A stretch of DNA of 64,000 nucleotides from Prochlorococcus marinus XMU1406 (lineage in GTDB: Bacteria > Cyanobacteriota > Cyanobacteriia > PCC-6307 > Cyanobiaceae): assembly GCF_017696055.1 (NCBI RefSeq), contig NZ_JAAORG010000001.1, positions 434,001 to 498,000 of the forward strand, given 5' to 3'. Each line of letters opens with the position of its first letter. Position 1 is the stretch's first letter. Both the position numbers and the translations under genes were made by a program. The notes under the pieces are model-generated. The model worked only from the letters and a program-made list of their open reading frames with translations. It searched no databases and was not told where the DNA came from. Positions 39,732 to 49,572 of the stretch are shown here, one piece after another.

Positions 39732-40276
39732 ACTTTTAGAATTTCCTTTGCTTTTTCAGATAATTTAGTTTCTATTAAGGCAATATATTTATCAGTAATT
39801 TTCTGAATTTCAGATTGATTATCTCTCGATTCGTCAATAGAAATGAGACCATCTTTTTCGTCTTTTTTTTCTTTATCAACAGCATCTCTTCTGATATTTC
39901 TCAAAGCTACTTTTCCTTCCTCTGCATATTTAGAGGCTAATTTACAGAATTCTTTTCTTCTTTCTTCTGTTAAGGGAGGAACATTTATTCTTATTACTTT
40001 CCCATCATTATTTGGTGTAATACCTAAATCACTCATAGAAATAGATTTCTCAATCGCTTGTAAGCATGAAATATCAAATGGTTGTATTGAAATTGTTTGT
40101 GAATCAACAGTGCTTATTGTGGCAAGTGATTTGATTGGTGTTTCTGCTCCGTAGTACTCAACATTTACTCTGTCTAACAATGAAGCATTAGCTCTGCCTG
40201 TTCTAATTGTATTAAAGTTTCTTTGTGTGGCTTCAATACTTTTATTCATATTTTCTTGAATTTCTTTTTCTTTCAT
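39728..40276 (-). CDS. frr: Ribosome recycling factor
   Basis: At 182 residues it has the standard length. Landmarks are [16 protein letters not shown] near residue 24, [14 protein letters not shown] and [14 protein letters not shown] near 106. It splits post-termination ribosomes with EF-G. It follows pyrH by 22 bases, the common bacterial pyrH-frr order. Confidence 0.97.
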   Translation of the reverse strand: MKEKEIQENMNKSIEATQRNFNTIRTGRANASLLDRVNVEYYGAETPIKSLATISTVDSQTISIQPFDISCLQAIEKSISMSDLGITPNNDGKVIRINVPPLTEERRKEFCKLASKYAEEGKVALRNIRRDAVDKEKKDEKDGLISIDESRDNQSEIQKITDKYIALIETKLSEKAKEILKV

Positions 40277-40298
40277 AATTAAAAAAATAAAATGATCT

Positions 40299-41003
40299 TT
40301 AACTAATTAAAGAGCCTATTGGCTTACCAGCAACAGCTTTTGAAATGTTCCCTTTTTTGAATATATCAAAAACCATAATTGGTATATTATTATCTTTGCA
40401 AAGTGCGATCGCAGTACTGTCCATTACTGCAATTTCATCACTAAGAACTTGTTGATAACTGAGAGAGGAATATTTTTTTGCATCGTTAAATTGATTAGGA
40501 TCTCGATCGTATACTCCATCAACTTTAGTAGCCTTCATAACAACTTCAGCGTTTATCTCCGCTGCCCTCAAAGCTGCTGTAGTATCAGTTGTAAAAAATG
40601 GATTTCCGCATCCACCTCCGAAAACTACAACTCTCCCTTTTTCTAGGTGCCTCATTGCTCTTCTTCTAATGTAGGGTTCGGCAATTTCCTGCATTTCTAT
40701 TGCAGTTTGAACTCTGGTTGCAACTCCTACTCTTTCTAAACCATCTTGAAGTGAAATAGCATTCATTACCGTTGCGAGCATCCCAACATAATCAGCTGTC
40801 GCTCTATCCATGCCATCTGCAGACCCTTTAAGCCCCCTAAAAATATTCCCGCCCCCAACAACTATTGCAAGTTGCACATTATTTTCGACTACTTTTGAAA
40901 CATCCTCTGCAATTGACTGAACTATAGCTGGATCGATACCATAAGGTTTTTCACCCATTAGTGCTTCACCACTAAGTTTTAAGAGAACTCTTTTGTAAGT
41001 CAT
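40299..41003 (-). CDS. pyrH: UMP kinase
   Basis: A 234-residue amino-acid-kinase-fold enzyme making [15 protein letters not shown] at 6-17, [10 protein letters not shown] and [22 protein letters not shown] are clear PyrH signatures. It leads the pyrH-frr-flavoprotein group on the minus strand. Confidence 0.97.
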   Translation of the reverse strand: MTYKRVLLKLSGEALMGEKPYGIDPAIVQSIAEDVSKVVENNVQLAIVVGGGNIFRGLKGSADGMDRATADYVGMLATVMNAISLQDGLERVGVATRVQTAIEMQEIAEPYIRRRAMRHLEKGRVVVFGGGCGNPFFTTDTTAALRAAEINAEVVMKATKVDGVYDRDPNQFNDAKKYSSLSYQQVLSDEIAVMDSTAIALCKDNNIPIMVFDIFKKGNISKAVAGKPIGSLIS

Positions 41004-41131
41004 TCAATAATTGTACTTTTAAGACCTTAGCAAGTAAATGCACCAAATTAATTTTTTGTTCAGATATTGCTTGCGTCTTTAAACATTTCTAAACCTGCCT
41101 AAAGGAAATTTTAAATAATAATTTACTTCAA

Positions 41132-41824
41132 CTAAAATTCAACACACTTTTGTGCCTTTATTCCTTGTTCTTTAAATGGATGTCTTATTAGTTTCATTTC
41201 TGTAACTAGATCAGCGTAATTGATAATTGAATCAGATGCTCCCCTTCCAGTTAAAACAATATGATTTTTTCTATTATTTAAGCTTTTTAAAAAAGTGATT
41301 ATTTCTTCGGGTGCAAGATAACCAAGTTTTGTCGCAATATTAATTTCATCAAGAATGATAAGTTTATAAGATTCGTTTTTTATGTATTTTTTGGCTAATT
41401 GCCACGCCTCTTGAACTAATTTTTCATCTCTTATTCTGTCTTGCGTTTCCCAAGTAAATCCCTCTCCTAATGAATGCCAAGATAGGTTTGAAGAAAAGTT
41501 CTCAAGTGCTTTTTCTTCTCCAGTGGTCCAGCCTCCTTTGATAAATTGAATTATTGCTACTTTATAGCCATGCCCTATCGTCCTTAAAGCCATACCTAAA
41601 GATGCAGTTGTCTTGCCCTTCCCATTTCCTGTGAAAACAATCAATAATCCTTTTTTTGTTTTTCTAATTTGTAGTCTTTCTGCTTGAATATCTTTTCTTT
41701 GCTGCATTCTTTTTTTATATGAGCTTTCATCGCTATCCGGTGATAATTTACCTCCCATTCCAAGTTTATTGGCTTGATTATCAAGGTTAAATATTTCCTG
41801 GGAAGATGAAGGTTTTTCTTGCAT
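41132..41824 (-). CDS. cobO: Cob(I)alamin adenosyltransferase
   Basis: The 230-residue protein has the P-loop FTGNGKGKTTASLGMALR near residue 64 and LDEINIATKLGYL near 148. It adds the adenosyl group to the corrinoid cobalt. An N-terminal extension of about 55 residues rich in Lys, Arg and Ser precedes the core. It fits with cobK upstream and supports corrinoid synthesis. Confidence 0.93.
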   Translation of the reverse strand: MQEKPSSSQEIFNLDNQANKLGMGGKLSPDSDESSYKKRMQQRKDIQAERLQIRKTKKGLLIVFTGNGKGKTTASLGMALRTIGHGYKVAIIQFIKGGWTTGEEKALENFSSNLSWHSLGEGFTWETQDRIRDEKLVQEAWQLAKKYIKNESYKLIILDEINIATKLGYLAPEEIITFLKSLNNRKNHIVLTGRGASDSIINYADLVTEMKLIRHPFKEQGIKAQKCVEF

Positions 41825-41858
41825 ATGACATTTATTTTTATTTATTTATTATAAATCT

Positions 41859-43028
41859 TTAAATATTTTTAACTCTTTTAACTTTTAAAAGTGCATTATT
41901 TACCGCTTGTTGTTGATCTCTTTTAGTAATCCAGTGGTGATAAGTTTGAGTATGTAAACTAACCGAATGTCCCATCATTCTGGCAGCCACAGTATCAGGT
42001 AAATCATAAAAAATTGTTCTTACTGCCCAGGCATGCCTTAGATCATAGGGTTTTATTTGTAAAGAGTAACGCTTAAACTGGTCTGTTATTTTTTTTCCAA
42101 TATTTTGTAAGGTTGTAATTTTAAGGTCTCTATTGATATTTGGTAGAAGTTCTGGATTTTCACCAAGTTTTGATAATTCAAACTTTTCCACCCATTCAGG
42201 ATGAAATGGCCAAACTTGATGTTCCCCAGTTTTAGTGGTAGGTAAAACTCTAATAATTTTGTCACCAGAATTAGTAAGAGAACTTAAATCACAAAAAAAT
42301 ACTTCATGATTCCTCAATCCATATGTAGCCATCAAACCAAAAACAAATTTCCAAGACTTGTTCGGTATCTTCTCCCACAGTTTTTCTATTAATTCGTCTT
42401 TAGGGAGATCCCTAAAGCCTGCTTTGTTCAGACCATATCCTCTAGAATTTAATTTCCAATCTTCAGGTAGTTTGATGTCCAAAAACTTAGCCAGAACACT
42501 TAAAGAAGTTGCACATTGTTTCCTACTTCTAGTACCTTCTTTATAACTTTCAAGTGTTTTTTGAAATATTTTTTCTAAAGCTTCATTTTCATAATCATTG
42601 TAAATATTCTGGAGTCTTTTCATATATGGCTTGTAAGAACTTTTCCAAGTAGTTTTTCTAGTGCTGGTTCGAAAATCACTTTTATTTTCTTTAAAAAAAA
42701 ATTCCTCAAATTGATTTAATCTATTTGGTAATTCAAAACCATCTTTTATTTCCTTTTTATAAGGTTTGCCTATCCAATTAATCCAATCAAATTGATTCAA
42801 TTCCAATTGCAAATTGATTAATTGTAATTTTTTTTTGGCCTCCTCTAATCCAGAAATATTAGCCTTCAAACCGAGAGATATTCTTTGAATCTTAAAGTTA
42901 TTTTTATCTTCTTTAGAGGGTAGTGAACCACGGATATTTAATTTCTCTCCTCTTTTCTCAATTTTAAGCTTGCTGCCTTGAGTAGCAAATTTATCATTGA
43001 CATTATTAATTTCCTGAATTACGTTCAT
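41859..43028 (-). CDS. Tyrosine recombinase (phage integrase family)
   Basis: The 389-residue protein has a basic N-terminal arm-binding-like part and a C-terminal catalytic domain. The first Arg is at 239 (YGLRNHEV), the second Arg at 331 (DLRHAW), His354 lies in MMGH and the nucleophile Tyr363 in QTYHHW. The His of the usual HxxR box is Tyr328, a substitution seen in several integrases. No tRNA gene or att-like repeat is close, and neighbours are housekeeping genes. The target is unknown. Confidence 0.88.
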   Translation of the reverse strand: MNVIQEINNVNDKFATQGSKLKIEKRGEKLNIRGSLPSKEDKNNFKIQRISLGLKANISGLEEAKKKLQLINLQLELNQFDWINWIGKPYKKEIKDGFELPNRLNQFEEFFFKENKSDFRTSTRKTTWKSSYKPYMKRLQNIYNDYENEALEKIFQKTLESYKEGTRSRKQCATSLSVLAKFLDIKLPEDWKLNSRGYGLNKAGFRDLPKDELIEKLWEKIPNKSWKFVFGLMATYGLRNHEVFFCDLSSLTNSGDKIIRVLPTTKTGEHQVWPFHPEWVEKFELSKLGENPELLPNINRDLKITTLQNIGKKITDQFKRYSLQIKPYDLRHAWAVRTIFYDLPDTVAARMMGHSVSLHTQTYHHWITKRDQQQAVNNALLKVKRVKNI

Positions 43029-43093
43029 TTACTTATATAATTGTCCATATAATGACGTTTTAAATGTTGATTTTCAATCTCCATAAATTTTAA

Positions 43094-44269
43094 ATGGATA
43101 AAATAGGCGTCTTACTAATGAATTTAGGAGGGCCTGAACGCATTACTGATGTCGGCCCATTCTTATACAATCTCTTCTCTGATCCAGAAATAATCAGGAC
43201 TCCCTTCCCTGTTTTTCAAAAGCCCCTAGCTTGGTTAATTAGTACTCTTAGGAGTACTACTTCACAACAGGCGTATCTCTCTATAGGTGGAGGTTCACCT
43301 ATCAGAAGGATAACTGAACAACAAGCAAGAGAATTACAATCTAAATTAAGGGACAAAGGATTAAACGCCACTACCTATATCGCTATGAGGTATTGGCATC
43401 CTTTTACCGAATCAGCAATTGCTGATATGAAAGCAGATGGTATAGATCAAGTTGTTGTAATACCGTTGTATCCACATTTTTCGATAAGTACTAGTGGTTC
43501 GAGCTTTAGGGAATTAAAAAAATTGCGAGATTCTGATAATGAATTTAAGAAGGTTCCAATGAGATGTGTAAGGAGTTGGTTTAGTCAATCAGGTTATTTA
43601 AAGTCTATGGTCGAATTAATTTCTGAACAAATTTCACTTTGTGAATCACCTTTAAAAGCCCATATATTTTTTACTGCTCATGGAGTTCCCAAGAGTTACG
43701 TAGAGGAAGCTGGAGACCCTTATAAACAACAAATTGAAGATTGTTCTTTGTTAATCATAAATGAGCTGGAAAAATTTTTAGGGCATAGTAATCCTCATAC
43801 ACTCTCTTATCAAAGTAGAGTTGGTCCTGTTGAATGGTTGAAACCTTATACAGAAGAAGTGTTAGCTGATCTTGGAAGGTCAAATGTTAATGATCTGATT
43901 GTTGTCCCTATAAGTTTCGTTGGAGAGCATATCGAAACATTGCAAGAAATTGATATTGAATATAAAGAAATTGCTGAAAAGGCGGGTATTAAAAACTTTC
44001 GGAGAGTTAAGGCTTTAAATACTCATCCTACTTTTATTGAAGGCCTTAGTGATCTAGTGATTTCCTGCTTGGAAGGACCTCTTGTTAATCTAGAGGAGGC
44101 TTCTCAGTTGCCCGAAAAAGTTAAACTTTATCCCCAAGAGAAGTGGCAATGGGGTTGGAATAATAGTTCAGAAGTTTGGAACGGAAGGGTTGCAATGATT
44201 ATTTTTCTTGTGCTTTTTATTGAACTTATTTCAGGTTCTGGACCTCTACATAAATTAGGCATTTTATAA
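43094..44269 (+). CDS. hemH: Ferrochelatase with C-terminal CAB/HLIP-like domain
   Basis: This 391-residue enzyme inserts iron into protoporphyrin IX to form haem. The catalytic part shows [10 protein letters not shown] at the start, [12 protein letters not shown] with the active-site His near 198 and the family's [13 protein letters not shown] near 277. A Pro/Trp-rich linker leads to a single membrane helix at about 365-385 that starts WNGRVAM, the chlorophyll-binding motif of HLIPs. Such a tail is usual for cyanobacterial and plastid ferrochelatase. Confidence 0.96.
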   Translation: MDKIGVLLMNLGGPERITDVGPFLYNLFSDPEIIRTPFPVFQKPLAWLISTLRSTTSQQAYLSIGGGSPIRRITEQQARELQSKLRDKGLNATTYIAMRYWHPFTESAIADMKADGIDQVVVIPLYPHFSISTSGSSFRELKKLRDSDNEFKKVPMRCVRSWFSQSGYLKSMVELISEQISLCESPLKAHIFFTAHGVPKSYVEEAGDPYKQQIEDCSLLIINELEKFLGHSNPHTLSYQSRVGPVEWLKPYTEEVLADLGRSNVNDLIVVPISFVGEHIETLQEIDIEYKEIAEKAGIKNFRRVKALNTHPTFIEGLSDLVISCLEGPLVNLEEASQLPEKVKLYPQEKWQWGWNNSSEVWNGRVAMIIFLVLFIELISGSGPLHKLGIL

Positions 44270-44404
44270 AGAACAATTCAAATTTATTTGAAAATTTTAA
44301 ATTTATTGAAAGATTTTTTTGAATTCATTTCTGACATTACATTTCTAAATGAGGCAAAAGTATTTAATTAAGTTTAATATTTATATTAAATATTGAATTT
44401 TTTA

Positions 44405-46168
44405 GTGACCCTTACTTCGAGATCCTTTTCAAAGGGTAGTTCAAAACATGAAAATCCAGTTTGGATAACTGGTGCAGATGCACTAATGGATTCTTTAAAA
44501 ATTCATGGGGTAAAAGTTATATTTGGATATCCAGGAGGAGCCATATTACCAATATATGATGCTGTTCATAAGGCGGAACAAGAAGGTTGGTTAAAGCATT
44601 ATATGGTTAGGCATGAACAAGGTGGTTCACATGCGGCTGATGGATATGCAAGATCTACTGGTGAAGTAGGAGTATGTTTTGGGACCTCAGGCCCAGGTGC
44701 TACAAATTTGGTAACTGGAATTGCCACTGCGCAAATGGATTCAGTGCCCCTAGTTGTAGTTACAGGTCAAGTCCCAAGACCTGCCATAGGTACAGACGCT
44801 TTTCAAGAAACTGATATTTTTGGTATAACTCTTCCAATAGTGAAACATTCATGGGTAATAAGAGATCCTTCAGATATCGCGAAAGTAGTTTCTGAAGCTT
44901 TTTTTATAGCCTCATCTGGAAGGCCTGGCCCCGTTTTAATTGATATACCCAAAGATGTAGGTCAGGAGTTCTTTAATTACCAAAGAGTTTTGCCTGGTGA
45001 GATTATCCCTAAAGGATTTAAAAGGAATGGAGAAATTAATGATTGCGATATCAATAAAGCAATTAAATTAATAGAAGATTCTGAAAAACCTCTCCTATAC
45101 GTAGGAGGTGGGGCAATATCTTCAGGGGCTCATGATGAAATAAAAACTTTGGCAAAGAATTATCAAATACCTGTTACCACAACCTTAATGGGGAAAGGCG
45201 CTTTTGATGAAAAAGACAATTTATCAGTAGGGATGCTAGGAATGCATGGAACTGCTTACGCAAATTTCGCGGTTACAGAATGCGATCTTTTAATTGCTAT
45301 TGGAGCTAGATTCGATGATAGGGTGACAGGAAAATTAGATACTTTTGCACCTAATGCAAAGGTAATTCATATAGATATCGACCCAGCAGAAGTTAATAAA
45401 AATAGACGTGTAGATGTTGCAATTGTTTCTGATGTTTCAAAAGCTGTTCTCAAAATTAATGAACAATCTCTTAATAACAAATTTACTTGTCAGACGAAAA
45501 ACTGGTTAGAAAAAATTGATTTTTGGAAAAATAAGCACCCTTTATATGACCCGCCTAAAGAAGGAGAAATTTATCCTCAGGAGGTTCTTTTAAAAGTGAG
45601 GGAACTTTCACCAGAAGCTTATGTAACTACAGATGTAGGACAACATCAGATGTGGGCTGCTCAATATCTTAGGAATTCTCCAAGAAAATGGATTAGTAGT
45701 GCAGGCTTAGGAACTATGGGTTTTGGATTGCCAGCGGCAATTGGAGTAAAAGCAGCCTTACCTAATTCAGATGTAATTTGTATTGCAGGAGATGCAAGTG
45801 TCTTAATGAATGTTCAAGAATTAGGAACTTTATCTCAATATGGTCTAAAGGTGAAAGTGATTATTATAAATAATCGCTGGCAAGGGATGGTAAGACAATG
45901 GCAGGAAAGTTTCTACGATGAAAGATATTCCTCATCTGATATGAGTTGTGGTGAACCTGATTTTGTGAAACTTGCTGAGTCTTTTGGAGTTAAAGGATAC
46001 TTAATTTCTGATAGAAAACAATTACAAAATGAACTTAAAAATGCGCTTGATCATGACGGCCCTGCCTTGATTAATATCCTTGTCAGAAGAGGTGAAAATT
46101 GTTATCCAATGGTTCCTCCTGGTAAAAGTAATGCTCAAATGGTTGGATATGTTAATTGTGAAGACTAA
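44405..46168 (+). CDS. ilvB: Acetolactate synthase large subunit
   Basis: About 587 residues from the GTG at 44405; a TTG at 44393 is an alternative start. This thiamine-diphosphate enzyme makes acetolactate for Val, Leu and Ile. Landmarks are [12 protein letters not shown] near 40, [16 protein letters not shown] near 70 with the catalytic Glu, and the ThDP-binding GDASVLMN with [12 protein letters not shown] near 480. The regulatory subunit is not in this window. Confidence 0.96.
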   Translation: MTLTSRSFSKGSSKHENPVWITGADALMDSLKIHGVKVIFGYPGGAILPIYDAVHKAEQEGWLKHYMVRHEQGGSHAADGYARSTGEVGVCFGTSGPGATNLVTGIATAQMDSVPLVVVTGQVPRPAIGTDAFQETDIFGITLPIVKHSWVIRDPSDIAKVVSEAFFIASSGRPGPVLIDIPKDVGQEFFNYQRVLPGEIIPKGFKRNGEINDCDINKAIKLIEDSEKPLLYVGGGAISSGAHDEIKTLAKNYQIPVTTTLMGKGAFDEKDNLSVGMLGMHGTAYANFAVTECDLLIAIGARFDDRVTGKLDTFAPNAKVIHIDIDPAEVNKNRRVDVAIVSDVSKAVLKINEQSLNNKFTCQTKNWLEKIDFWKNKHPLYDPPKEGEIYPQEVLLKVRELSPEAYVTTDVGQHQMWAAQYLRNSPRKWISSAGLGTMGFGLPAAIGVKAALPNSDVICIAGDASVLMNVQELGTLSQYGLKVKVIIINNRWQGMVRQWQESFYDERYSSSDMSCGEPDFVKLAESFGVKGYLISDRKQLQNELKNALDHDGPALINILVRRGENCYPMVPPGKSNAQMVGYVNCED

Positions 46169-46236
46169 TTTTTTTAAAAATTCGTCATTTTAAAAATTTA
46201 ACTTTAAGATAATTTTAAAACTTAGATATCGCTGAA

Positions 46237-46587
46237 TTGAAAAAATTATCAAAAATTTTTATCATAATCTGCTTGATTGTACTTAATCCTGTAATAGTTA
46301 ACTCGGCTGAAATTCTTCAAATTAAAAGTTCAAATACTATTTTGGTGGGGGATCAAAATAGAAATTTAACGATAGGACTATTTTGTGTAGATGTAAATGA
46401 AAATGATGAGTTTGAAGCCACTAATATACTTAAGAGTGAATTCCCAAGGGGAAGTAAAGTGAAAATAAAACCTTTTGGTTTCAAAGAGAATGTTTTGTTA
46501 GCCAAAGTTTTTAATATTAAAGGTAATAAGGAGATGACCGAATTATTAGTCGCTAAAGACTTAACTAGTGAAATTTGTCCAAGTTAA
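46237..46587 (+). CDS. Small exported SNase-like protein, probably non-catalytic
   Basis: The 116-residue protein starts with TTG and has a clear signal peptide (residues 1-24, ending VNSA). The mature part reads like an SNase-type OB fold: SSNTILVGD, then NRNLTIGLFCVDV and a Lys-rich strand. The staphylococcal-nuclease catalytic Arg positions look replaced by Gly and Leu, so nuclease activity is doubtful. The similarity is weak and rests on pattern alone. Confidence 0.5.
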   Translation: MKKLSKIFIIICLIVLNPVIVNSAEILQIKSSNTILVGDQNRNLTIGLFCVDVNENDEFEATNILKSEFPRGSKVKIKPFGFKENVLLAKVFNIKGNKEMTELLVAKDLTSEICPS

Positions 46588-46593
46588 CTATCT

Positions 46594-47379
46594 CTATGAA
46601 CAAATAAAATTCCATTGTCTCGAGAATGTTTTGCTCCTTCTCCAGGAATTAAATTCATTTTTTAATTTGTATGTGCATAAATTTGAGATATCTATATTTG
46701 TATTAGGGATGTTCTCATTTAAAAGTTGTTTATAGGCAGATCTTTTAAGATCGAGTTGATTTAAGTTTTGCTTTTTGAAGTGATTTGAATCACTAAAACA
46801 AAGATTTTTTTCAGCTTTAGTCAGATTGACCGTTATGTTTTTGTTTTCGGCCTTTCTATAAAATTCTTTGAGTGTCATTTTATCAACTAGATAATGTTCC
46901 TTCGAAATCGCTGGTCCTATTGCAACAAGTAAGTTATCTCTAGATGTGCCAAAATTATCGAAAATTTTAACCAAATTTTTTATTATTTTTTTTTCTAAAC
47001 CTTTTCTTCCACAATGCAAGGTTGCTACATTTCTTGTCCTTTTATCGGCAAAAAATATTGGCATACAATCAGCTGTGTAAACCCATAAGTTTTGGTTGCA
47101 TTTATCACCAACAATACCATCTGCATCAGTCTTAATCCCTTCTTCCAAATGTGATCCAGACACTATCAAATTACTGTGAATTTGATTGGAAATACAATTT
47201 ATATAATTTTCATTAAAGTGATTCCCTAATAATTGAAGAAATTCCTCAGAGCTTGACTTCGTAAAGTATGCATGTTTGAAATTATTTTGACTAAGGATAG
47301 GTGATGAATAATACTCAAATTTTTTGTTTTGAATAAAAATTTCACCTTTTGAGAAATATATTTCTTTGTATGGAATAAT
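46594..47379 (-). CDS. PgeF/YfiH laccase-domain protein with probable ATT start
   Basis: The open frame runs from 47406 to 46594. Family residues are NQIHS with the first zinc-ligand His (codon 47178-47176), YTADCMP with the Cys and LHCGRKG with the third His. FKHAYFTK upstream also fits the family. No ATG, GTG or TTG exists before 47169, and that TTG would cut off NQIHS. On the minus strand TAGGAG at 47390-47385 precedes an ATT at 47379 by five bases, giving 261 residues. Members act as peptidoglycan-editing or purine-nucleoside enzymes. Confidence 0.75.
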   Translation of the reverse strand: MIPYKEIYFSKGEIFIQNKKFEYYSSPILSQNNFKHAYFTKSSSEEFLQLLGNHFNENYINCISNQIHSNLIVSGSHLEEGIKTDADGIVGDKCNQNLWVYTADCMPIFFADKRTRNVATLHCGRKGLEKKIIKNLVKIFDNFGTSRDNLLVAIGPAISKEHYLVDKMTLKEFYRKAENKNITVNLTKAEKNLCFSDSNHFKKQNLNQLDLKRSAYKQLLNENIPNTNIDISNLCTYKLKNEFNSWRRSKTFSRQWNFICS

Positions 47380-47398
47380 TCCTGCTCCTAAACTGAAA

Positions 47399-48304
47399 TT
47401 ATGAAATTAATTCAATATCTCTCAAGATCCAGAATCCTGCAAATTTTTCGATGTATGGCGTTGACTGTATGGAAATAAATTGATAACCAAAAGAAGTTTT
47501 TTTATTCTCTAAAAACTTTGTACTCAAAATGTTTGCATCTTTTTCTGGTAAATCAGTCACCAGCCACTTATCGTCTTCTGAAGCTTCAAGGATGAGTTGT
47601 TTCTTACTGATGACTAATTTAATAGGTTCTAAACAACTGAACCATGCAGAAAGTGCTAAAGATCTATCTTTGCTAAAAAGTCTTAATCCTGGAACTAAGT
47701 AATTATCATCTAAATCCTGCTGAATTGGGAAAATATCTCCAAATTCCATAGGCCAATTTTCTGCTGATTTTAATTCGCCAATTGATATTTCAGATATAGT
47801 TAATGCATCACCCCTTACTGCTTCTGGTAGAGGTTGAGCAGGGTTTTCACTTTTAGAAGTAAAAGTTGGAGCTAATACACCTCTTACATAACCTTTTTCC
47901 TTTGGATAAATTTCTTTTTCAATAAATTCGATTCTATCTAATAAATCGTAAGTTCTCCTACTTATAAGAGCCTCAATACTCAAGGCCTCTAGAGATTTCT
48001 TAATGATCGATTTCATTGACGATCTCCAGAATCGAACTATTGAAGGTTTCGCCCACCCTTGTTTTCTTGCTTCACTTATTGCTTCATTTAGTGCCTTTGT
48101 AAGCCATACTGAATTAACTTCATTGGCAGGACATTTTTTATTCCAAAGAAAAATATCTTCTGTCTTATAACTTCTTGTAGAGCAAATAATTAACTCCCAT
48201 CTTTTTTTTCCATTTGATTCAATAATTGGTCTTGAGTAAAAGTCTAATTCCCAATTTGAAATTTTTAATTTAAGACTTGACTCCATTTTTTTGTTAATGT
48301 TCAT
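47399..48304 (-). CDS. Tab2/Atab2-like RNA-binding protein
   Basis: The 301-residue protein resembles the Tab2/Atab2 family (DUF1092): ELDFYSRPI near the N-terminus, ICSTRSY, then PSIVRFWRSSM, YDLLDRIEFIEKEIYP and LPEAVRGDALTI in order. In Chlamydomonas and Arabidopsis relatives promote translation of photosystem I or II mRNAs; in cyanobacteria the role is less clear. It overlaps the upstream S1-protein gene by ATGA, and a translation role for both would fit. Confidence 0.82.
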   Translation of the reverse strand: MNINKKMESSLKLKISNWELDFYSRPIIESNGKKRWELIICSTRSYKTEDIFLWNKKCPANEVNSVWLTKALNEAISEARKQGWAKPSIVRFWRSSMKSIIKKSLEALSIEALISRRTYDLLDRIEFIEKEIYPKEKGYVRGVLAPTFTSKSENPAQPLPEAVRGDALTISEISIGELKSAENWPMEFGDIFPIQQDLDDNYLVPGLRLFSKDRSLALSAWFSCLEPIKLVISKKQLILEASEDDKWLVTDLPEKDANILSTKFLENKKTSFGYQFISIQSTPYIEKFAGFWILRDIELIS

Positions 48305-49506
48305 TTATCTTGTTCTTTTTTATCGAAAAGTGCTTTGGTTTTTAGTGCTCTCTCTGTAGCTTCTTGCATAACTTTTTGCTTATCAATAATTAATTCTCCC
48401 GCAGAGTTTTCTAGGAGTGCTGTATTTAGACCAATGCGCCCTTTTTCGAGGTCAATTTCAGATATTAAAGCTTTTATAATTTCCCCTTCTCTAAAAACTT
48501 CTCGTAAAGAACGAATCGATCCATTTGTTAGTGAGGATTGATGAAGAAGTCCACTTGCTCCCCCTAAATCTATAAAAAAGCCATATGGTTTTACAGCTAA
48601 AACTTCTCCTTCAATTAATTGGCCTAATTCTAGACTTGTAAGTTTAGAGACTAATGATGCTTTCTTTTCAGAGAGAACTAATTTTCTAGATTCTGGATTT
48701 ACCTCAAGAAACGCTACTTTTAAAGTTTTGCCAACAAAAGATTGATAATCTTGACCATCTTCAAGTTGGGATCTTGGGATGAATCCTCTCAATCCATCTA
48801 CATCACATGTAAGTCCACCTCGGTTAAATCCATTAACTAAAACGTCAATTAATTCTCCATTTTTTGCCGAACTTGATACTTTCTCCCAACTTTGCCTGAG
48901 AATTAATGCCCGAGCACTCACTGTTACCATTCCATCAGCATTTTGTTCTTTGATAACCAAAACTTCCATTTCAAGGCCTAAAGAAAATCTTTCTTTAAAG
49001 TTAGTTATGACACCCAAACCACATTCTTTTTTAGGCATATATCCAGGTGCTTTCCCACCAATGTCAACATATAGTCCATCACTTTCAATTGCTATAACCT
49101 TACCGGAAATTGTTTCTCCTGTAGCCCCAATTGGCTCATTTTCATTTAAAGCCTCCAAAAAAGCACTTTCATCAAAATCGAATTCATCAACAGTTCTTTC
49201 TATTACAAATTCTGTGTTTTGGTCAGAAAAATTTAGGGGTCTATTTAAGTCTTGTTGAGTTAAATCTTGTTTAGAAATATCAAAATCTTTAGTGTTTTCA
49301 CTAATGTCATCACTTTCTTTTACTGAATCATCTTTAATGATTTGAGGTTTGATTGCTATATTTTCTTTTTTAATTTCTTCTTGCGAATTAGTTTGCTCAT
49401 TATCTATTTTTTGAGTATCTTTCTTGCTTATGTGAAGTACCTGAAGAGGTTTTTTATTGCCCTTTGTCTGGATATTATCTTGGGCATTTTTATTATTGAC
49501 TCCCAT
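48301..49506 (-). CDS. rpsA: S1-domain protein (30S ribosomal protein S1-like)
   Basis: The 401-residue protein has an unstructured, Asp/Glu/Lys/Gln-rich N-terminus of about 120 residues. Three S1 RNA-binding repeats follow: GETISGKVIAIESDGLYVDIGG, GELIDVLVNGFNRGGLTCDVDG and GQLIEGEVLAVKPYGFFIDLGG. Cyanobacteria carry two S1 paralogues; the three-repeat layout fits either a ribosomal S1 or the second copy. It is coupled to the Tab2-like gene by an ATGA overlap. Confidence 0.87.
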   Translation of the reverse strand: MGVNNKNAQDNIQTKGNKKPLQVLHISKKDTQKIDNEQTNSQEEIKKENIAIKPQIIKDDSVKESDDISENTKDFDISKQDLTQQDLNRPLNFSDQNTEFVIERTVDEFDFDESAFLEALNENEPIGATGETISGKVIAIESDGLYVDIGGKAPGYMPKKECGLGVITNFKERFSLGLEMEVLVIKEQNADGMVTVSARALILRQSWEKVSSSAKNGELIDVLVNGFNRGGLTCDVDGLRGFIPRSQLEDGQDYQSFVGKTLKVAFLEVNPESRKLVLSEKKASLVSKLTSLELGQLIEGEVLAVKPYGFFIDLGGASGLLHQSSLTNGSIRSLREVFREGEIIKALISEIDLEKGRIGLNTALLENSAGELIIDKQKVMQEATERALKTKALFDKKEQDK

Positions 49507-49572
49507 CGTAGGTAAAATAAGAATAATTTATTATTAACATACTCTAAATGTTAGTACTCAAAATTAAAATTA

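Noticed and set aside
41859-43028. Genomic island or prophage around the recombinase
   Set aside because: Flanking genes (cobO, pyrH, hemH, ilvB) are core and compositionally like the rest, with no cargo, tRNA or direct repeats seen.
44277-44292. Palindrome TTCAAAT-TT-ATTTGAA after hemH
   Set aside because: It is short, almost wholly A/T and has too small a loop; as a terminator it would be weak and I do not call it.
47169-47171. TTG at 47169 as the start of the laccase-family gene
   Set aside because: The truncated product would lose the zinc-ligand His and the FKHAYFTK segment, while the frame upstream stays open and homologous.
48779-49258. Long plus-strand open frame (159 codons) opposite the S1-protein gene
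   Set aside because: It is antisense to two well-conserved S1 repeats and its translation is Ser/Pro-rich with no family pattern; it mirrors the codon use of the real gene.
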